This document shows positions 28,401 through 40,185 of a stretch of 64,000 nucleotides of DNA, piece by piece. Position 1 is the stretch's first letter; each line of letters begins with the position of its first letter. This DNA comes from Pithys albifrons albifrons (Eukaryota; Chordata; Aves; Passeriformes; Thamnophilidae). The stretch is taken from NCBI RefSeq assembly GCF_047495875.1, contig NC_092465.1, forward strand, positions 6,472,160 to 6,536,159. Reading direction: 5' to 3'. A program made the translations under genes and the position numbers. The notes beneath the pieces were generated by a model that made no database searches, was not told where the DNA came from, and saw nothing but the letters and a program-made list of their open reading frames with translations.

Positions 28401-30025
28401 GAAAGTGAATAAAATACTTTTAAAAGTTTACAATTTTTCCTCAGCAGTCTGCAAAAACGCTTTAATTATATTTTTTTGCCATTAGAAGCTAATCAGGCAG
28501 GTATTACAAGAAAATATTTGGTGTTTAGTTATCAAATTTCCTTGATGGAAATAGCAGGAGATTTTAATATGAATTTATCTCTCACTCTTAGCCTTGAATT
28601 TGGGATTCACTCAAACAGAAAATAAAATGCAAGTTGCCCATTACTCCCATGGAGCCTTTAGTTAAAAGAAATAATCTTTAATATTTAACAGAATATAAAA
28701 CTAGCCAAGCTAGAAATGCACATACCTTGCCAGTGCTCTAGCAGGTGGTAGTTTCCTTCATTAAGGGCAGTAATGACATGTTTGTTAGGTCTCTGTGCCC
28801 ACCACTAAGCATGTGGTAATTTAATGAGATTGCTGAGGGTTCAGGCTCAGCCCCTGCACGGGAGATGTGGCTGATGCTGATCTCAGCACCTCACCCTTCC
28901 TGCAGAAACATTCCCCAAGGAACAGAAGGGAAGATGCATTAAAACTTCCCACAGCCACCTTTAGCTATCAGGAGCAAGGCAGAAGGCAGAGTTAATAATC
29001 TATTGTGCAGGTAAGATACATAATCAGTCAGAAAGTGATTGCACTGTTTGCCACTGGGAGACCAAAACCTGTCTGTACAACGTTTTGTCATCAACAAGGA
29101 AAAGTCTTTGGGAAAATGTCCTTAAATTCTACCACCTTGCTTAGAGTAACCAAAGAAGTGCATTTACATGTTTCTTTGGATCAAAGGCACAGGAGCAAGG
29201 GGAAACAACCAGCAAAACACAGCGAGCAGAGGAGGTACAACACAAGGTATGCAGGGGCAGAGCACAGTGCAGGACATGGCCCATGACACCAGTGGGAACA
29301 CAGACACAGCTGCAATTGCAATTTCCACATCAATGAAAATTTCAGCATATTTGCATCCATTCATATCTGTTATCTGCAAAATCTACTGCAAGTGTTTAAC
29401 TTACTGCCCTGTTTATATCGCTGCTTAATTAGGTCCCAAGGGTGAATTTTAATCTAATTTACACCAAATAAATCCTAAATCACCAGCACTCACTCGGATT
29501 TACTCCAGTGTAAATAAGGTAAGAAGTTCCACAAAATGCCAAGCACAAACATTTCTGTTTCCTGCGTTTGTAGTTGCCAAAACCTTCCACAAATTCCTTT
29601 CAAGCAAAGTTTTAAATCACTTCTCTACAGACTCGATTTGCCACTTTGCAGTGCAGTCTATAACCTGCTGGTTTAACCTACAAAAACTGCAGGTACAGGG
29701 CACTGCTGCCCTACAATCACAGAACTACTGGCAAGAGGGGAAAATTAATCCATGCTGAGTGCTGTGCTGCTGCTGACAGACTGCTAATGGTTTAGCTGGC
29801 TTAGGCTGAAGTTTGTGTAGCTGTTCCTGTGAACCACTGCTGTCCCCCAGGACACCTCAACACAGCTCAGGTGTGCAGGGCATGAGTTCCCTCCTGGTGA
29901 GGGTTCATACAAACAATCAGTTCTTGCCCAATCTCAGCTCACTTTAGGAATGATTCCCAGCTGCAAGAGACATCACAGGTCTGGCTTGTCTCCGTCTGCA
30001 TTTTGCTTGGGGCACATAAATGCTG

Positions 30026-31253
30026 CTGCAGGGGATGCACTGGGATCCACAACCTCCCTTCATCCTCAGTGCGCTCCCCTGCAGGGGATGCACTGGGATC
30101 CACAACCTCCCTTCATCCTTGTTGTGCTTTCCTGCAAAGGATCCTCTGGGATCCACAACTTCCCTTCATCCTCAATGTGCTTCCTCATAGGGAATGGCAC
30201 AGGGATCCACAATCTCCCTTCATCCTCAATGTGTTCCCCTGCAGGGGATCCTCTGGGATCCACAACCTCCCTTCATCCTCAATGTGCTCCCCTGCAAAGG
30301 ATGCTCTGGGATCCACAATCTCCCTTCACGCTCCATGTGCTTCCCTGCAGGGGATAGATGTACTGGGATCCACAACCTCCCTTCATCCTCAATGTGCTCC
30401 CCTGCAGGGAATGCTCTGGGATCCACAACCTCCCTTCATCCTTGGTTGTGCTTTCCTGCAAAGGATGCTCTGGGATCCGCAACCTCCCTTCATCCTTGGT
30501 TGTGCTTTCCTGCAAAGGATGCTCTGGGATCCGCAACCTCCCTTCATCCTTGTTTTGCTTTACTGCAAAGGATGCTCTGGGATCCACAACCTCCCTTCAT
30601 CCTCAATGTGCTCCCCTGCAGGGGATGCTCTGGGATCCACAACCTCCCTTCATCCTTGGTTGTGCTTTCCTGCAAAGGATGCTCTGGGATCCGCAACCTC
30701 CCTTCATCCTTGTTGTGCTTTACTGCAAAGGATGCTCTGGGATCCACAACCTCCCTTCATCCTCAATGTGCTCCCCTGCAGGGGATGCTCTGGGATCCGC
30801 AACCTCCCTTCATCCTTGTTTTGCTTTACTGCAAAGGATGCTCTGGGATCCACAACCTCCCTTCATCCTCAATGTGCTCCCCTGCAGGGGATGCTCTGGG
30901 ATCCACAACCTCCCTTCATCCTTGGTTGTGCTTTCCTGCAAAGGATGCTCTGGGATCCGCAACCTCCCTTCATCCTTGTTGTGCTTTACTGCAAAGGATG
31001 CTCTGGGATCCACAACCTCCCTTCATCCTCAATGTGCTCCCCTGCAGGGGATGCTCTGGGATCCACAACCTCCCTTCATCCTTGGTTGTGCTTTCCTGCA
31101 AAGGATGCTCCGGGATCCGCAACCTCCCTTCATCCTTGTTGTGCTTTACTGCAAAGGATGCTCTGGGATCCACAACCTCCCTTCATCCTCAGTGTGCTTC
31201 TCTGCAGGGCATGCTCTGGGATCCAGAACCTCCCTTCATCTCTCCCTTCATCC
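30026..31253 (+). repeat. 53-bp minisatellite with 160-bp higher-order structure
   Basis: About 22 full units plus partial ends, with period 53 bp and some units of 54. Every unit holds GGATCC followed by CACAACCTCCCTTCAT or its CGCAAC variant. Three main unit types occur. Type A has CTCAATGTGCTCCCCTGCAG. Type B has CTTGGTTGTGCTTTCCTGCA and is 54 bp. Type C has CCGCAAC plus CTTGTTGTGCTTTACTGCA. From about 30573 they follow A-B-C order, repeated at 160 bp, with one A-C pair inserted. The first six units are more irregular, including a 57-bp unit near 30308 with inserted TAGATGTA. All three plus-strand frames stay open over most of the array (450, 476 and 304 codons), because the unit lacks forward stops and 53 is not a multiple of three. 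The 450-codon frame begins only at TTG. I infer no protein. Confidence 0.95.
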
Positions 31254-31488
31254 CAGACGTGCCTCCTCATGACTGGCAGAGCTCTGGGCCATCTCCAGTC
31301 CCGCTGCCAGCAGCTCTATCTGTCGCAGCCTGGAAAGACAGGAGGAGGTGTTTGACATGCTCTCTGCCTGCGCCCCAGAGAAATGTATCATCTGCCAATA
31401 AACCTGGTTATCTGCTGAACAGACACGCCGGAGTCCTGCGAGCCTCCTCCAAATCAGGTTGGGTTCGTACCGGCAATCGTGTTACACA
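31254..31488 (+). mobile_element. Possible LTR 3' end (solo LTR remnant)
   Basis: Immediately after the minisatellite there is a GC-richer segment with a polyadenylation signal AATAAA (31397-31402). About 85 bp of U5-like sequence follows, ending GTTACACA at 31481-31488. An AATAAA followed by a short U5 ending in CA is the usual layout of an avian endogenous retrovirus LTR. No primer-binding site or gag frame follows, so at most this is a solo or truncated LTR. The 5' boundary is not clear and the minisatellite could lie inside the LTR. A TGTGTA motif at about 29814 could pair with the TACACA end, but no target-site duplication supports it. The element type is inferred. Confidence 0.3.
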
Positions 31489-32462
31489 ACACTGCCCGAT
31501 TCATCTTTTTATTCAAAACCACTCTTTACAAAAGACAAATGAAAAGCTGAAACAGAATCCCTCATTGCTTCCAGCATTCTTCATTGCTAGCAAAACTGTT
31601 CCGGTAACAGTGGAAGACAAATGAGATTATTTCAAGACTGCAGGCATAAATTATGAATATAAATGCAACAGAATAAGCTCCTTCACACTGGCCCTTCTCA
31701 CATGTGGTCAGGGAAGCAAAATATGTGCAGGGAGATGAACAGGATAAAGTCAAACAGCATTTTAAGTCTTGCCCTCGGCAAGTAACACTTGGTGTGTGTG
31801 TACATATATATATAAAAAATTGTATGTATTTATTTATTTATTTTTAAGACTGTGCCTGGCAAAACCCCTGTTTACAAGTTTATCCTTGTTTCTCAGCACC
31901 TGGGCAATTAAAATTAAAGAAGAGGTTCACTCTACAGCCCTGGAGTCCCTCATTTTTTTTTTAAAGTTTGCTCTGTAAAGCCTGAAACACAGAGCGCTCT
32001 GAGGTTTTTTCCCATTATCATTTTTCAAAGCTTGCCTCTGGGTTTGGTTTGGAGGGGTTTATTTGTCTTTAATTTCTATGCTAAAGTGCTGAGAGGTACA
32101 ATAAGAATAGGTGCACGCTGTTAATATTGCGACTTCTCTGCGGATTTATTTGAAAAACAGTAGAAAGGCTAAAATGAGTAAAGACTGTAGTTTTCCTCTT
32201 CATTAAACTTCTCCTCATCCATGCATAAACACCTAATTCTCCACTGAGCTTCCCAGAGTATTAAAGTCATTTGAGAAAAAACGCAGACAGCATTTTGCTT
32301 ACATTTTGTTCCACACAAACCCAGTTACAGCTCCACAGCGGGACAGTGACGGGCACTGCCCCCACCCCACCTGGAGAGGAAGATTCTCCAGCTGCCAGCG
32401 AGGCTGGAAGTATTCCAGCAGAGAAGGCAAGGCAGCAGACAACCTTCTCCCAAGCAATCTGA
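31489..32462. other. Non-coding DNA with a compound microsatellite
   Basis: No gene seen. The sequence at about 31980-32170 has balanced composition and few repeats, but conservation cannot be judged from one genome. Confidence 0.5.
31791..31846 (+). repeat. Compound microsatellite (GT)n-(TA)n-(TATT)n
   Basis: A short GT run is followed by a TA run and then several TATT units ending in a T stretch. Confidence 0.85.
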
Positions 32463-32836
32463 CACAGACTCACAGAAGGGTTTGGGTTGGAAGGGACCTT
32501 AAAGACCAACTTGTTCCAACCCCTGCCATGGGCAGGGACATCTTCCACTAGCCCAGATTGCCCCAGCCCTGTCCAACCTGGCCTTGGACACTTCCAGGGA
32601 CGCTTCTCTGGGCAACCTGTTCCACTGGTCCTGTCCTTTCACTCCAGCCCCTTGCCCACAGGCCCTCTCCAGCTCTCCTAGAGCCCCTTTAGACACTGGA
32701 AGGGCCTCTCAGGTCTCCCAGAGCCTTCTCTTCTCCAGGTGAGCCCCCCCAGTTCTCCCAGCCTGTCTCCAGAGCAGAGGGGCTCCAGCCCTCAGGGCAT
32801 CCTGTGGTCTCCTCTGGACTCGCTCTTTGTCCTTGG
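32463..32836 (-). mobile_element. CR1 LINE fragment (3' end, minus strand)
   Basis: This is the reverse complement of the CR1 3' region. It starts ACTCACAGAAGGGTTTGGG and passes through CCATGGGCAGGGACATCTTC, GGGCAACCTGTTCCACTGG, CCTTCTCTTCTCCAGG and TCCTCTGGACTCGCTC. It extends further into the element than the copy at 5661. A short internal deletion relative to usual CR1 lies near GACACTTCCAGGGACGC. No coding potential remains. Confidence 0.93.
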
Positions 32837-34470
32837 ACTCCCCCTCCATCACCCTTGCACTCACTCCAGGAAAAAGCAGCAGGGCAAGGAACTAAGTTAA
32901 TGAACCCCTGTTTGTTCAGCTTCTGAACACTGAGCACAGAGAAGCAGCTGGAGGAGGCACAGAACACTCCAGTGAGTACAGAGACACACCACTGAGCCAA
33001 AGCACTGGGGCAGAACTGCACACACAGCACTGAGGCTCTCCAGAGTTCACTCACAAACCCATCCTACGAGATGTCCTACTGCAGGAGGGGCTGGCTCAAA
33101 AAACACATTAATTTATGATTGCCAGGGCTTAAGAATAAGCTTCAGTTTATTTTTTTAGCTTCCACAGCCCTGCTGTTGAGTTTCCCCCTCTTTTACAGAT
33201 GAACAGCAAGATCACAGCAGTTACAACTGTTGTTCTGAAGTTGTAGCTCACTTTGGAACACACACCCTACTTCAATTCTGACAACCATGGTAAGTACAAC
33301 TCTCTGCACTTAAGATGTCTCCTGGATTCAACATTTCATTTAGAACTTTAACATCAGATTTAATCCATCAGCTCTTGAATTCAAGGCTGGCTGCACAAAA
33401 TAATGAACATGTAGTTATGGAAAAAAAATGCACTGAATGATTATGGATTGAAACTTAAAAAAAGCAGCACTTTCAATAAAATATTATTTCTTAAAATCTA
33501 CTGGTTGCATTGATTATACAATCTCACAGCGTGTTTTCCTATTTAAATATTTAAAATCACATTAAGAAGTTGAGGCATTAGTTATGGATTCTGATTGCTT
33601 TGTTCTAAACTCAGCAACAGTTGCTCTGTTAAGCATCTTCAGCCTAAGGAAACATTTACCCATTTGACTTTCACCATGAAATTTGCACAGAAAATAACAA
33701 CTGGCACAGAAACAACTCTACAAAAACACATTCTAAGAAATATCACATTTGAGAATTTTGTATTTCATGTGACAGCTGGAGCACAGCAATGTTTGGAATG
33801 GAAGCAGCAGTGAGTGCCTTTACCCAGATACTCTGCTCATGGATCCCAGCCTTTACTCAGATAAAAGGATTCCTGTGATTACATTAAGCACAGACCATCA
33901 TTAAGATAAACCCATGAAAGCCAATTAAGGCCACAATATATCACACAGGTTTATACATAACATTTCTTTGATGGCTACACACAAATGTGAGCTGTTGGTT
34001 TTAGCAATTAGCAGTTTTCATGCTTTGTTAAGGCAATGGCACGAACCCAGAGAAGGAAAGGTAATTCATGGAGAAAGATCCCACCATGGGCATTAGCAAA
34101 GCAGTCAACAAACTGCAGCTCTCCCACAAAACCCATCTTTCCAGAGCACAATCCAGGGACAGTGTTTTAGGTAAAATTTAAGTACCAGCCATCATTTTGG
34201 AGACAATGAGGCCATCTCCACCATCCCCAGCTTCTGGTCCACGTGAACTCCTCAAGCTTTGCTGTTACAGTTCCTGGCATTGCCCCAGCATCTTGCTAAA
34301 CTTACACTCCTGGAACTCTGAGTTGCCTATTTATCTACATTTAATAATTTCAGTGCAGGTTCTGTCATGTAAGTTTTGCTGCAGTTTTGAACCAAAAGTT
34401 ATAAGCAGTGAAAGCCCAACAGTCTCCAACTCTCACTCAGATCTGTATTTAATTCATGGCAGACCATCTG
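32837..34470. other. Non-coding DNA, no gene recognised
   Basis: AT-rich sequence between two same-orientation CR1 copies. No exon, RNA gene or further transposon was identified. Confidence 0.55.
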
Positions 34471-34826
34471 AGATTCACAGGATGGTTTGAGTTGGAAGGG
34501 ACCTTACAGACCATCCAATCCCAACCTCTGCCATGGGCAGGGACACCTTCCACTATCCCAGGGTGCCCAAAGCCCCATCCAGCCTGGCCTCGAACACCTC
34601 CAGGGATGGGGCAGCCACAATTTCCCTGGAAAACCTTGTCAGGGCCTCACCACCCTCACAGGGAAGAACACCTTCCCAATATCCCATCTAACCATGCCCT
34701 TTGTTGGTGTGAAGCCATTCCCCCTTGTGCTGTCACACCATGCCCTGGTCCAAAGTCCCTCTCCAGCAATCTTGGAGCCCCTTTAAGGCACTGGAAGGGG
34801 CTCCAAGGTCTTCCAGAGCCTGAGGA
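34471..34826 (-). mobile_element. CR1 LINE fragment (3' end, minus strand)
   Basis: This is the reverse complement of a CR1 3' region, starting AGATTCACAGGATGGTTTGA. It runs through TGCCATGGGCAGGGACACC, CCAGGGATGGGGCAGCCAC, AAGCCATTCCCCCTTGTG and GGAGCCCCTTTAAGGCACTG. It is 5'-truncated near CTTCCAGAGCCTGAGG. Confidence 0.93.
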
Positions 34827-37183
34827 TTAGTCATTACCCTTCTTCCCAACAGTTCAGCACTGGCTCAGCACAGCTACCATATCAGATGTTAACAGTCATG
34901 GTAGCTTCACTAAAGGTTAATCACATCAATTCCTTTTTTCTGGAGGAAAGATAAAGATCTATTGGACTGGCCATTGCACTTCTCTCAAAACAGAGGGGAG
35001 ATTGCTGAGAAAATCTACAGTTAATCACCTGGAGGGAATGAAAAAGCAGGGAATTTTGCATTATTAATGAAAATCTAGGCAATTAGATTAGTAATAGCTT
35101 CATTCCATTGCATAATACAGTTAAAGTTGCTTATAAGGCTTCCTGATGGACCACATTTCAAGCCAAATTAAAGCAGCTTTCCCATTTATAAGTCTTGTCT
35201 TATGCACTTGGGAGCTGCAGGGTTCATCTGTGACTGTCATTAAAACTGAACTGGAGTGGTTTATTTCATCCTGCAACTTTTTAATGTTCTGACAGATTAC
35301 GAAGGTTATCCCTCTCACATATATTTTACATCAAAAACATGAGAGAGGAACACCTCACTGCAGCTCCATATTCAACATACTCAACCAAACCCCCGAATAT
35401 TAATCCAAGACCCAGATCTAAATGAAGCCAGGCAGAGTTGATCTGAATGCAGGCAATCCCTCTTCCTAAGTACATCTCCACCCCCATCCTACCAGCTACA
35501 GACTCTCTGGTGAATTACCAGAAATTCCACTGTGAACACTGAAAAAGTTACTGAAGAACTTCAGCCAAGTCCAGAGTATTTCATTAAGATGTCTCAGTTG
35601 CAATTGGAGTTTTCTGATAAAACAGTATTTTGCATTAGGATGCTGGAAAAAGTTTTAGATATTCAAATGACAGGACCTATCCCTCTGGGTGTATCTGTGC
35701 AATTCAGAAACTTGAGGAAGGATTCATGGGTTATCTGATGCAAAGTCAGAGGAAAAACTCACTCCACAATACAAACTATCTTCACAAAGTGACAGATTTC
35801 TCAACATACAGCATTGTGAAAATAAATATGAATCATTATGGAAATAAATATGAATCTTGGGTAACCTTTCCTACTCAGTGGACTTCAGTTTTCCACATGA
35901 GGAAGGTGCATGACAACTTTCCATTCACTGTCTGAACTGAAACATTTCCCTTTGTAATCTGCACACGTCAGTGAAGTGCACTCAAACTCTCTGGTCTTTA
36001 AGAAACAGCATTTTATGTAGTTCTCATGGATACCCCTTGCTCAGAAATGACCAACAAACAGAATAATAAAACTATTAAATGTCAGGATGTGCTGTACTGG
36101 CTGAATTTATAGTGTGCTGGCACAGTTGCACAGCACTGTGCCCATTTTTAGTAAGTCTTGCTACTTTTTACAATAATTCACACCTATTAAAAGGTGCAGC
36201 TTTATGACATCCCAAAGAAATCAGGAATTCTTTTTAGGTTTCATTAATTCAACCACAAAAATTTATTACAATAGTAATAAACAACAGCTCTCCTTGGGAA
36301 AAAAAAACCCTGGGTAATTCATTTGAGGAACATAAAAAAAGAACTACCTGCACCACTGAGCTCAGCCCCACAGCCACTGAAAGGTGGGGTAGAAGTTTAA
36401 CCTACAGGTCCATAAAACATCTTCTCATGTCTTCTCAAACCACCATCCACTTCAAACAGCCAGTAACAATCCAAGCCCAGAGCAAAAGGCAGCAGAGTGA
36501 ATCAAATACAGAACAGATCATGGGCATCACCACCTGTCAGGCCAAACACCCAGATGATCTGGGAACATGCATGCCCCATGTGCTAGAGAAGAAAGCCAAA
36601 ATCTCAGCTTTATTGCTCAAGATGAACATGCTTTCCATTCCTTAAGCCTCATAATCTGATTAATCCAAGCCCACAGACACCAGCACACATCTGCTGTGAC
36701 ATAACCTGAACACACTGTTGGCACCAAACAAAAACCCATGAAAATCCCTACACTCAAAGTTATAAGCCAGAGTGAAAGTCCCTTGGGTACAGCACCAGAG
36801 AAAGAGACTCCAGGGACAAAATCCCTTAGACTGAGATGCCATTCCAGGATGTCTCTTATTGATGGTTTAAATCCTCTCTCAGTCTCCAGGAAAAAATAAT
36901 TTTGGACAAATGTGTGCCCAGGTCATCTGATGTCAAATGAATCATCTTGAGACATGGAGTTGATCTTCCTTTCTCCTTGTCACTTATTTATGGATGGGTG
37001 GGAGATACAGGATGGAAAAGAGAGGATAAGCAAACAGGGCAGAGCCATCACATCGCCCCTCACGATGTCTGGAACGACACATTCCCAACACACCCACGTT
37101 CCTCAAAGCTCCTTAGGAACAACTGCAGGGTTCATAATAAAGGGTTTGTCCCCATCTCAAGGGTATGTCCTTGCCCATTGTGA
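34827..37183. other. Non-coding DNA, no gene recognised
   Basis: AT-rich DNA with no supportable exon. A 22-bp-period direct repeat lies at 35820-35856. The short frames at 35532-35935 and 36427-36645 have no recognisable domain. Confidence 0.55.
35820..35856 (+). repeat. Small tandem duplication (22-bp period)
   Basis: AAATAAATATGAATC occurs at 35820-35834 and again at 35842-35856, separated by ATTATGG. Confidence 0.8.
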
Positions 37184-37241
37184 GGGGGTCAAAACTGGAT
37201 GATCTTTAAGGTCCCTTCCAACCCAAACCATTCCATGATTG
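37184..37241 (+). mobile_element. CR1 3'-terminal fragment (plus strand)
   Basis: A short copy of only the CR1 terminus: ACTGGATGATCTTTAAGGTC, CCTTCCAACCCAAACCATTC, then CATGATT. It is severely 5'-truncated to about 58 bp. Confidence 0.85.
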
Positions 37242-37970
37242 CTGAGACACAGAATTTAAGCTTGAGGACACCCCTCCACACCCCAGACCGACTGATACCA
37301 TGGCACAGCCTCACCCCACATGTGCATTTTGCTTGTTCTGAGGCCTTATGACAATTCCACACGATGCTCCTACATTTCCTGTCTGCAGCTCTGCCATCAC
37401 ATCACCTGTAGTGCAGTTACCTGTTCTACACTAAATATATGTGGTGTTCAGATGTATTTCCCCTACTACTTCTCTTTAGTCTTTCCATTTTCTCCTCAAG
37501 GACTGTTTCACACATTGTGAAAGAGTATCTTCACTTCTTCTGGTTCCTATCTGCTTCAAGGCAGTCTGCAAAATTTACCAAAATTCTGTCAACCTGAACC
37601 ATTTCAATTTGCAAAAGTTTCATACCCATTTTCATACAGATTTCCTGCACAAAAGAAGTGTTTCCTGCTTTTCCCCACATGCTTCGTGGACTTTCCAAAG
37701 TTCCTGGACTCCTTCAGAAAGCCAGAAGTCAGAAACAAATCCTCAGAGCACTTATAAGTAAAATGTCTCACAAGAGCCCTGGTAGAGATTAACAAGTGCC
37801 TCTTCCCTGGAGCAGCAGTGGTGGAGACACATTAAAGGTATTTTTATTTAAGTTCCGTCCTTCCTTCGAATTCATTTAGCAACAGGTCACTTGACTGCTC
37901 AAATCCAGACTTGGAGTGCAAATGCAGAGTTTTATCATTGCTCCACCACTTCACTGCAGAACAGCAGGCC

Positions 37971-38008
37971 AATTAAATATTTAATACAGGAGTGCTCAAT
38001 ATTTAATT
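37971..38008. repeat. AT-only inverted repeat
   Basis: The perfect 11-bp arms AATTAAATATT and AATATTTAATT are separated by 16 nt. No transposon body is enclosed. Confidence 0.75.
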
Positions 38009-38312
38009 AGGGACAAATAGCATTCTTGGGCACTTTCCTTGAATTTGAAAACAACCTTTCTCGTTGTACCTATGCACGAACTTTTAATGTGATGAAGATG
38101 TATTTAAAGTTATTAGAAGTCTCTTAATAATATTATAGTGAATTAACACCCTGTCAGTGACTGCTGCATGTTACAGTATTGCTACTTTACAATAGAAATG
38201 GATTTAAAAAATCATTTTGCTAGGCTCAATCAAGTAGTAGGGAAAATACTTGACTCTTCATGAAAATATGGAAGAACTTTGAAACAAAACTTTAAAGATG
38301 TCATTTCATCTC

Positions 38313-38448
38313 TCATAGCACCTTTACAGTGAAAGGCATCATTTTAAATACTTTAAATACCTATTAAATAACTAAATCTGTCATAGCACATTTATAGTGA
38401 AAGGCATAATTGTAAAGACTTTAAACATCTATTTAATAATCAAACTTT
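38313..38448 (+). repeat. 68-bp tandem duplication, diverged
   Basis: Two adjacent copies begin TCATAGCACCTTTACAGTGA (38313) and TCATAGCACATTTATAGTGA (38381). They share AAGGCAT, ACTTTAAA and a CTATTTAATAA-type end. Scattered substitutions imply an old local duplication. Confidence 0.88.
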
Positions 38449-39825
38449 CACACAAACTTGTTTATGTCATGACTAGTACCAACTATTTTGAGATTCCCGT
38501 TGATTTTGATGACAGTGCCCACCAATGGCAGCATTCCAGAAAATTGGGCTCTACCATTGCAGAAGCTGAGGTGGGAACAGTCAAACCTTCAGATCCACTC
38601 CAAAGGGAAAAAAAGATCACTGCAGACATACAAAAGCACAAATTGTGCCTCTAATACATCAGCACACCTACACAGCCCAAGTGATTTCTATTCAAGCTCC
38701 ACTTCCCTTTCAGGTGCAGAAAAATAAAAGGTAAAAATCCAGAGCCTGAGCCCTCAGATTAAAGCATCTGGACTCTCCAGAGTTATTCAGCTACAGTTTC
38801 AAGAGTCCCTTCCCACTGAATGTGCAATCAGCTGTAATAACCAACATACCCTGAATTTAATCACCCCTTCTACCTGCATTCCTACGTGCCCTGTACTGTA
38901 ACAGGAGACAATTCCACCCTAACAATGTGCTTTCCACCACACAAAGCCTTCACATCACAGACTGAAGCATTTAGTGTCAGAACTCCTTGCTATTGGGCAA
39001 AAACTTCCCAAACATTTGATGATGCAACTAACACATGCAGTCAGCAATCCATAGTATTACTACCCAGAATTAGGGGATTCAGGAGCCATTTCATGGCTGC
39101 TTCACCTCCCTGAACTGCATTTCCAAGGATTAGTACCTGAACCTTCACTATCTTCTATAATATCAAATTCAAGAAAGTTTCTGGAGGCAACACTTTTTAA
39201 TTCTAAAATAAAAATCCGAAATATTAAAAAAAAGCAAGTAGCTGGTAAATTATCTAGTACCAACTGCAAATAAGTTATCTATTTTTCCCGCACTTATTTT
39301 AGTAATTTACAAAGCTCTAAATGAAAAAAAGATGATACCATCATATTTGCAACTTCAAGAAATCCTGGGTCGTTTATTTTACAGGCAAAAAACTCCCAAG
39401 CCACTCAGTTTGTGCTGTTTCCGTGTGTTCCTGGGACATTTCCAGTGTTGGTACTTTACCCACCAAGGCTGGGAGGCTGCTCTGCAACTGGAATGACAGC
39501 CAGGACACCACTACAACCTGAGCCACCACTCACTGCCAAGCACTTTGAAGACATCTTTTCAGCTCAAAAATCAATTACCTTCTCTGAATTCAACCTTCAC
39601 AACATCAAAGACGACATTAATTTTAACATGAAATACATGTCAAATAACGTTAGTGAATCCATCACCATCATCGAGCAGAGCATTATCCTCATTCAAAGTC
39701 AGGGTGTTTTGCGGGAAGGATCCCTGTCAGAGGTTACCAAGACAGAGTTGTGACAAAGTAATAAGGGGACTGATTAAGAAACACTTGAAGGTGGCACCAG
39801 GACCCTGCCAGCAGCTCTTGTCGTT

Positions 39826-40185
39826 GCTTCTGGAGCTGAGGAGGCTCAGGGGAGACCTTATCACTCTCTACAACTCCCTGAAAGGATGTTGTAGCCAGTG
39901 GGGATTGGTCTCTTCTCTCAGGCAACCAACAGTAAGACAAGAGGGCACGGGCTTAAGCTCTGCCAGGGGAGGTTCAGGTTGAATATCACAAAGAAGTTCT
40001 TTACAGAGTGGTCAGGCATTGGAATGGGCTGCCCAGGGAGGTGGTGGATTCTCCGACCCTGGAGGTTTTCAAGGTGAGACTGAACGTGGCACTCAGTGCC
40101 ATGATCTGGCAATCAAAGTGCGATTGGATTAAGGGCTGGACTTGATGATCTCGGAAGTCTCTTCCAACCCAACTGATTCAATGAG
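39826..40185 (+). mobile_element. CR1 LINE fragment (3' end, plus strand)
   Basis: This is a sense CR1 3' region: GGAGCTGAGGAGGCTCAGGG, GAGACCTTATCACTCTCTAC, TTGGTCTCTTCTCTCAGGCA, GGAATGGGCTGCCCAGGGAG, GACTTGATGATCTCGGAAGT and TTCCAACCCAACTGATTCAA. The terminal octamer has decayed to TTCAATGA. Similarity may extend upstream to about 39770 (GGACCCTGCCAGCAGCTC), but that part is less certain. Confidence 0.93.

Larger units (their letters stand above)
18358..30025. other. Long non-coding stretch, no gene recognised
   Basis: Nearly 12 kb without a supportable exon, RNA gene or transposon. Visible minor items are an A-rich stretch (19640-19692), a 17-base G run (20734-20750), a pyrimidine-rich patch (about 21340-21480), and a (TA)n run (25387-25401). 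The open frames at 21321-21927 and 22189-22713 overlap on both strands and are low-complexity, so I regard them as chance. Unrecognised diverged repeats may be present. Confidence 0.55.
37242..39825. other. Non-coding DNA, no gene recognised
   Basis: AT-rich sequence containing the inverted repeat at 37971-38008 and the 68-bp tandem duplication at 38313-38448. No exon was recognised. Confidence 0.55.

Noticed and set aside
30026..31253. Array considered as a CRISPR
   Set aside because: Units are contiguous with no unique spacers, and the setting is a bird genome.
30003..31624. Long plus-strand frames (450 and 476 codons) as a repeat protein gene
   Set aside because: They lie in a minisatellite open in all three frames, the 450-codon frame starts only at TTG, unit lengths vary by 1-4 bp without preserving frame, and no family is recognised.
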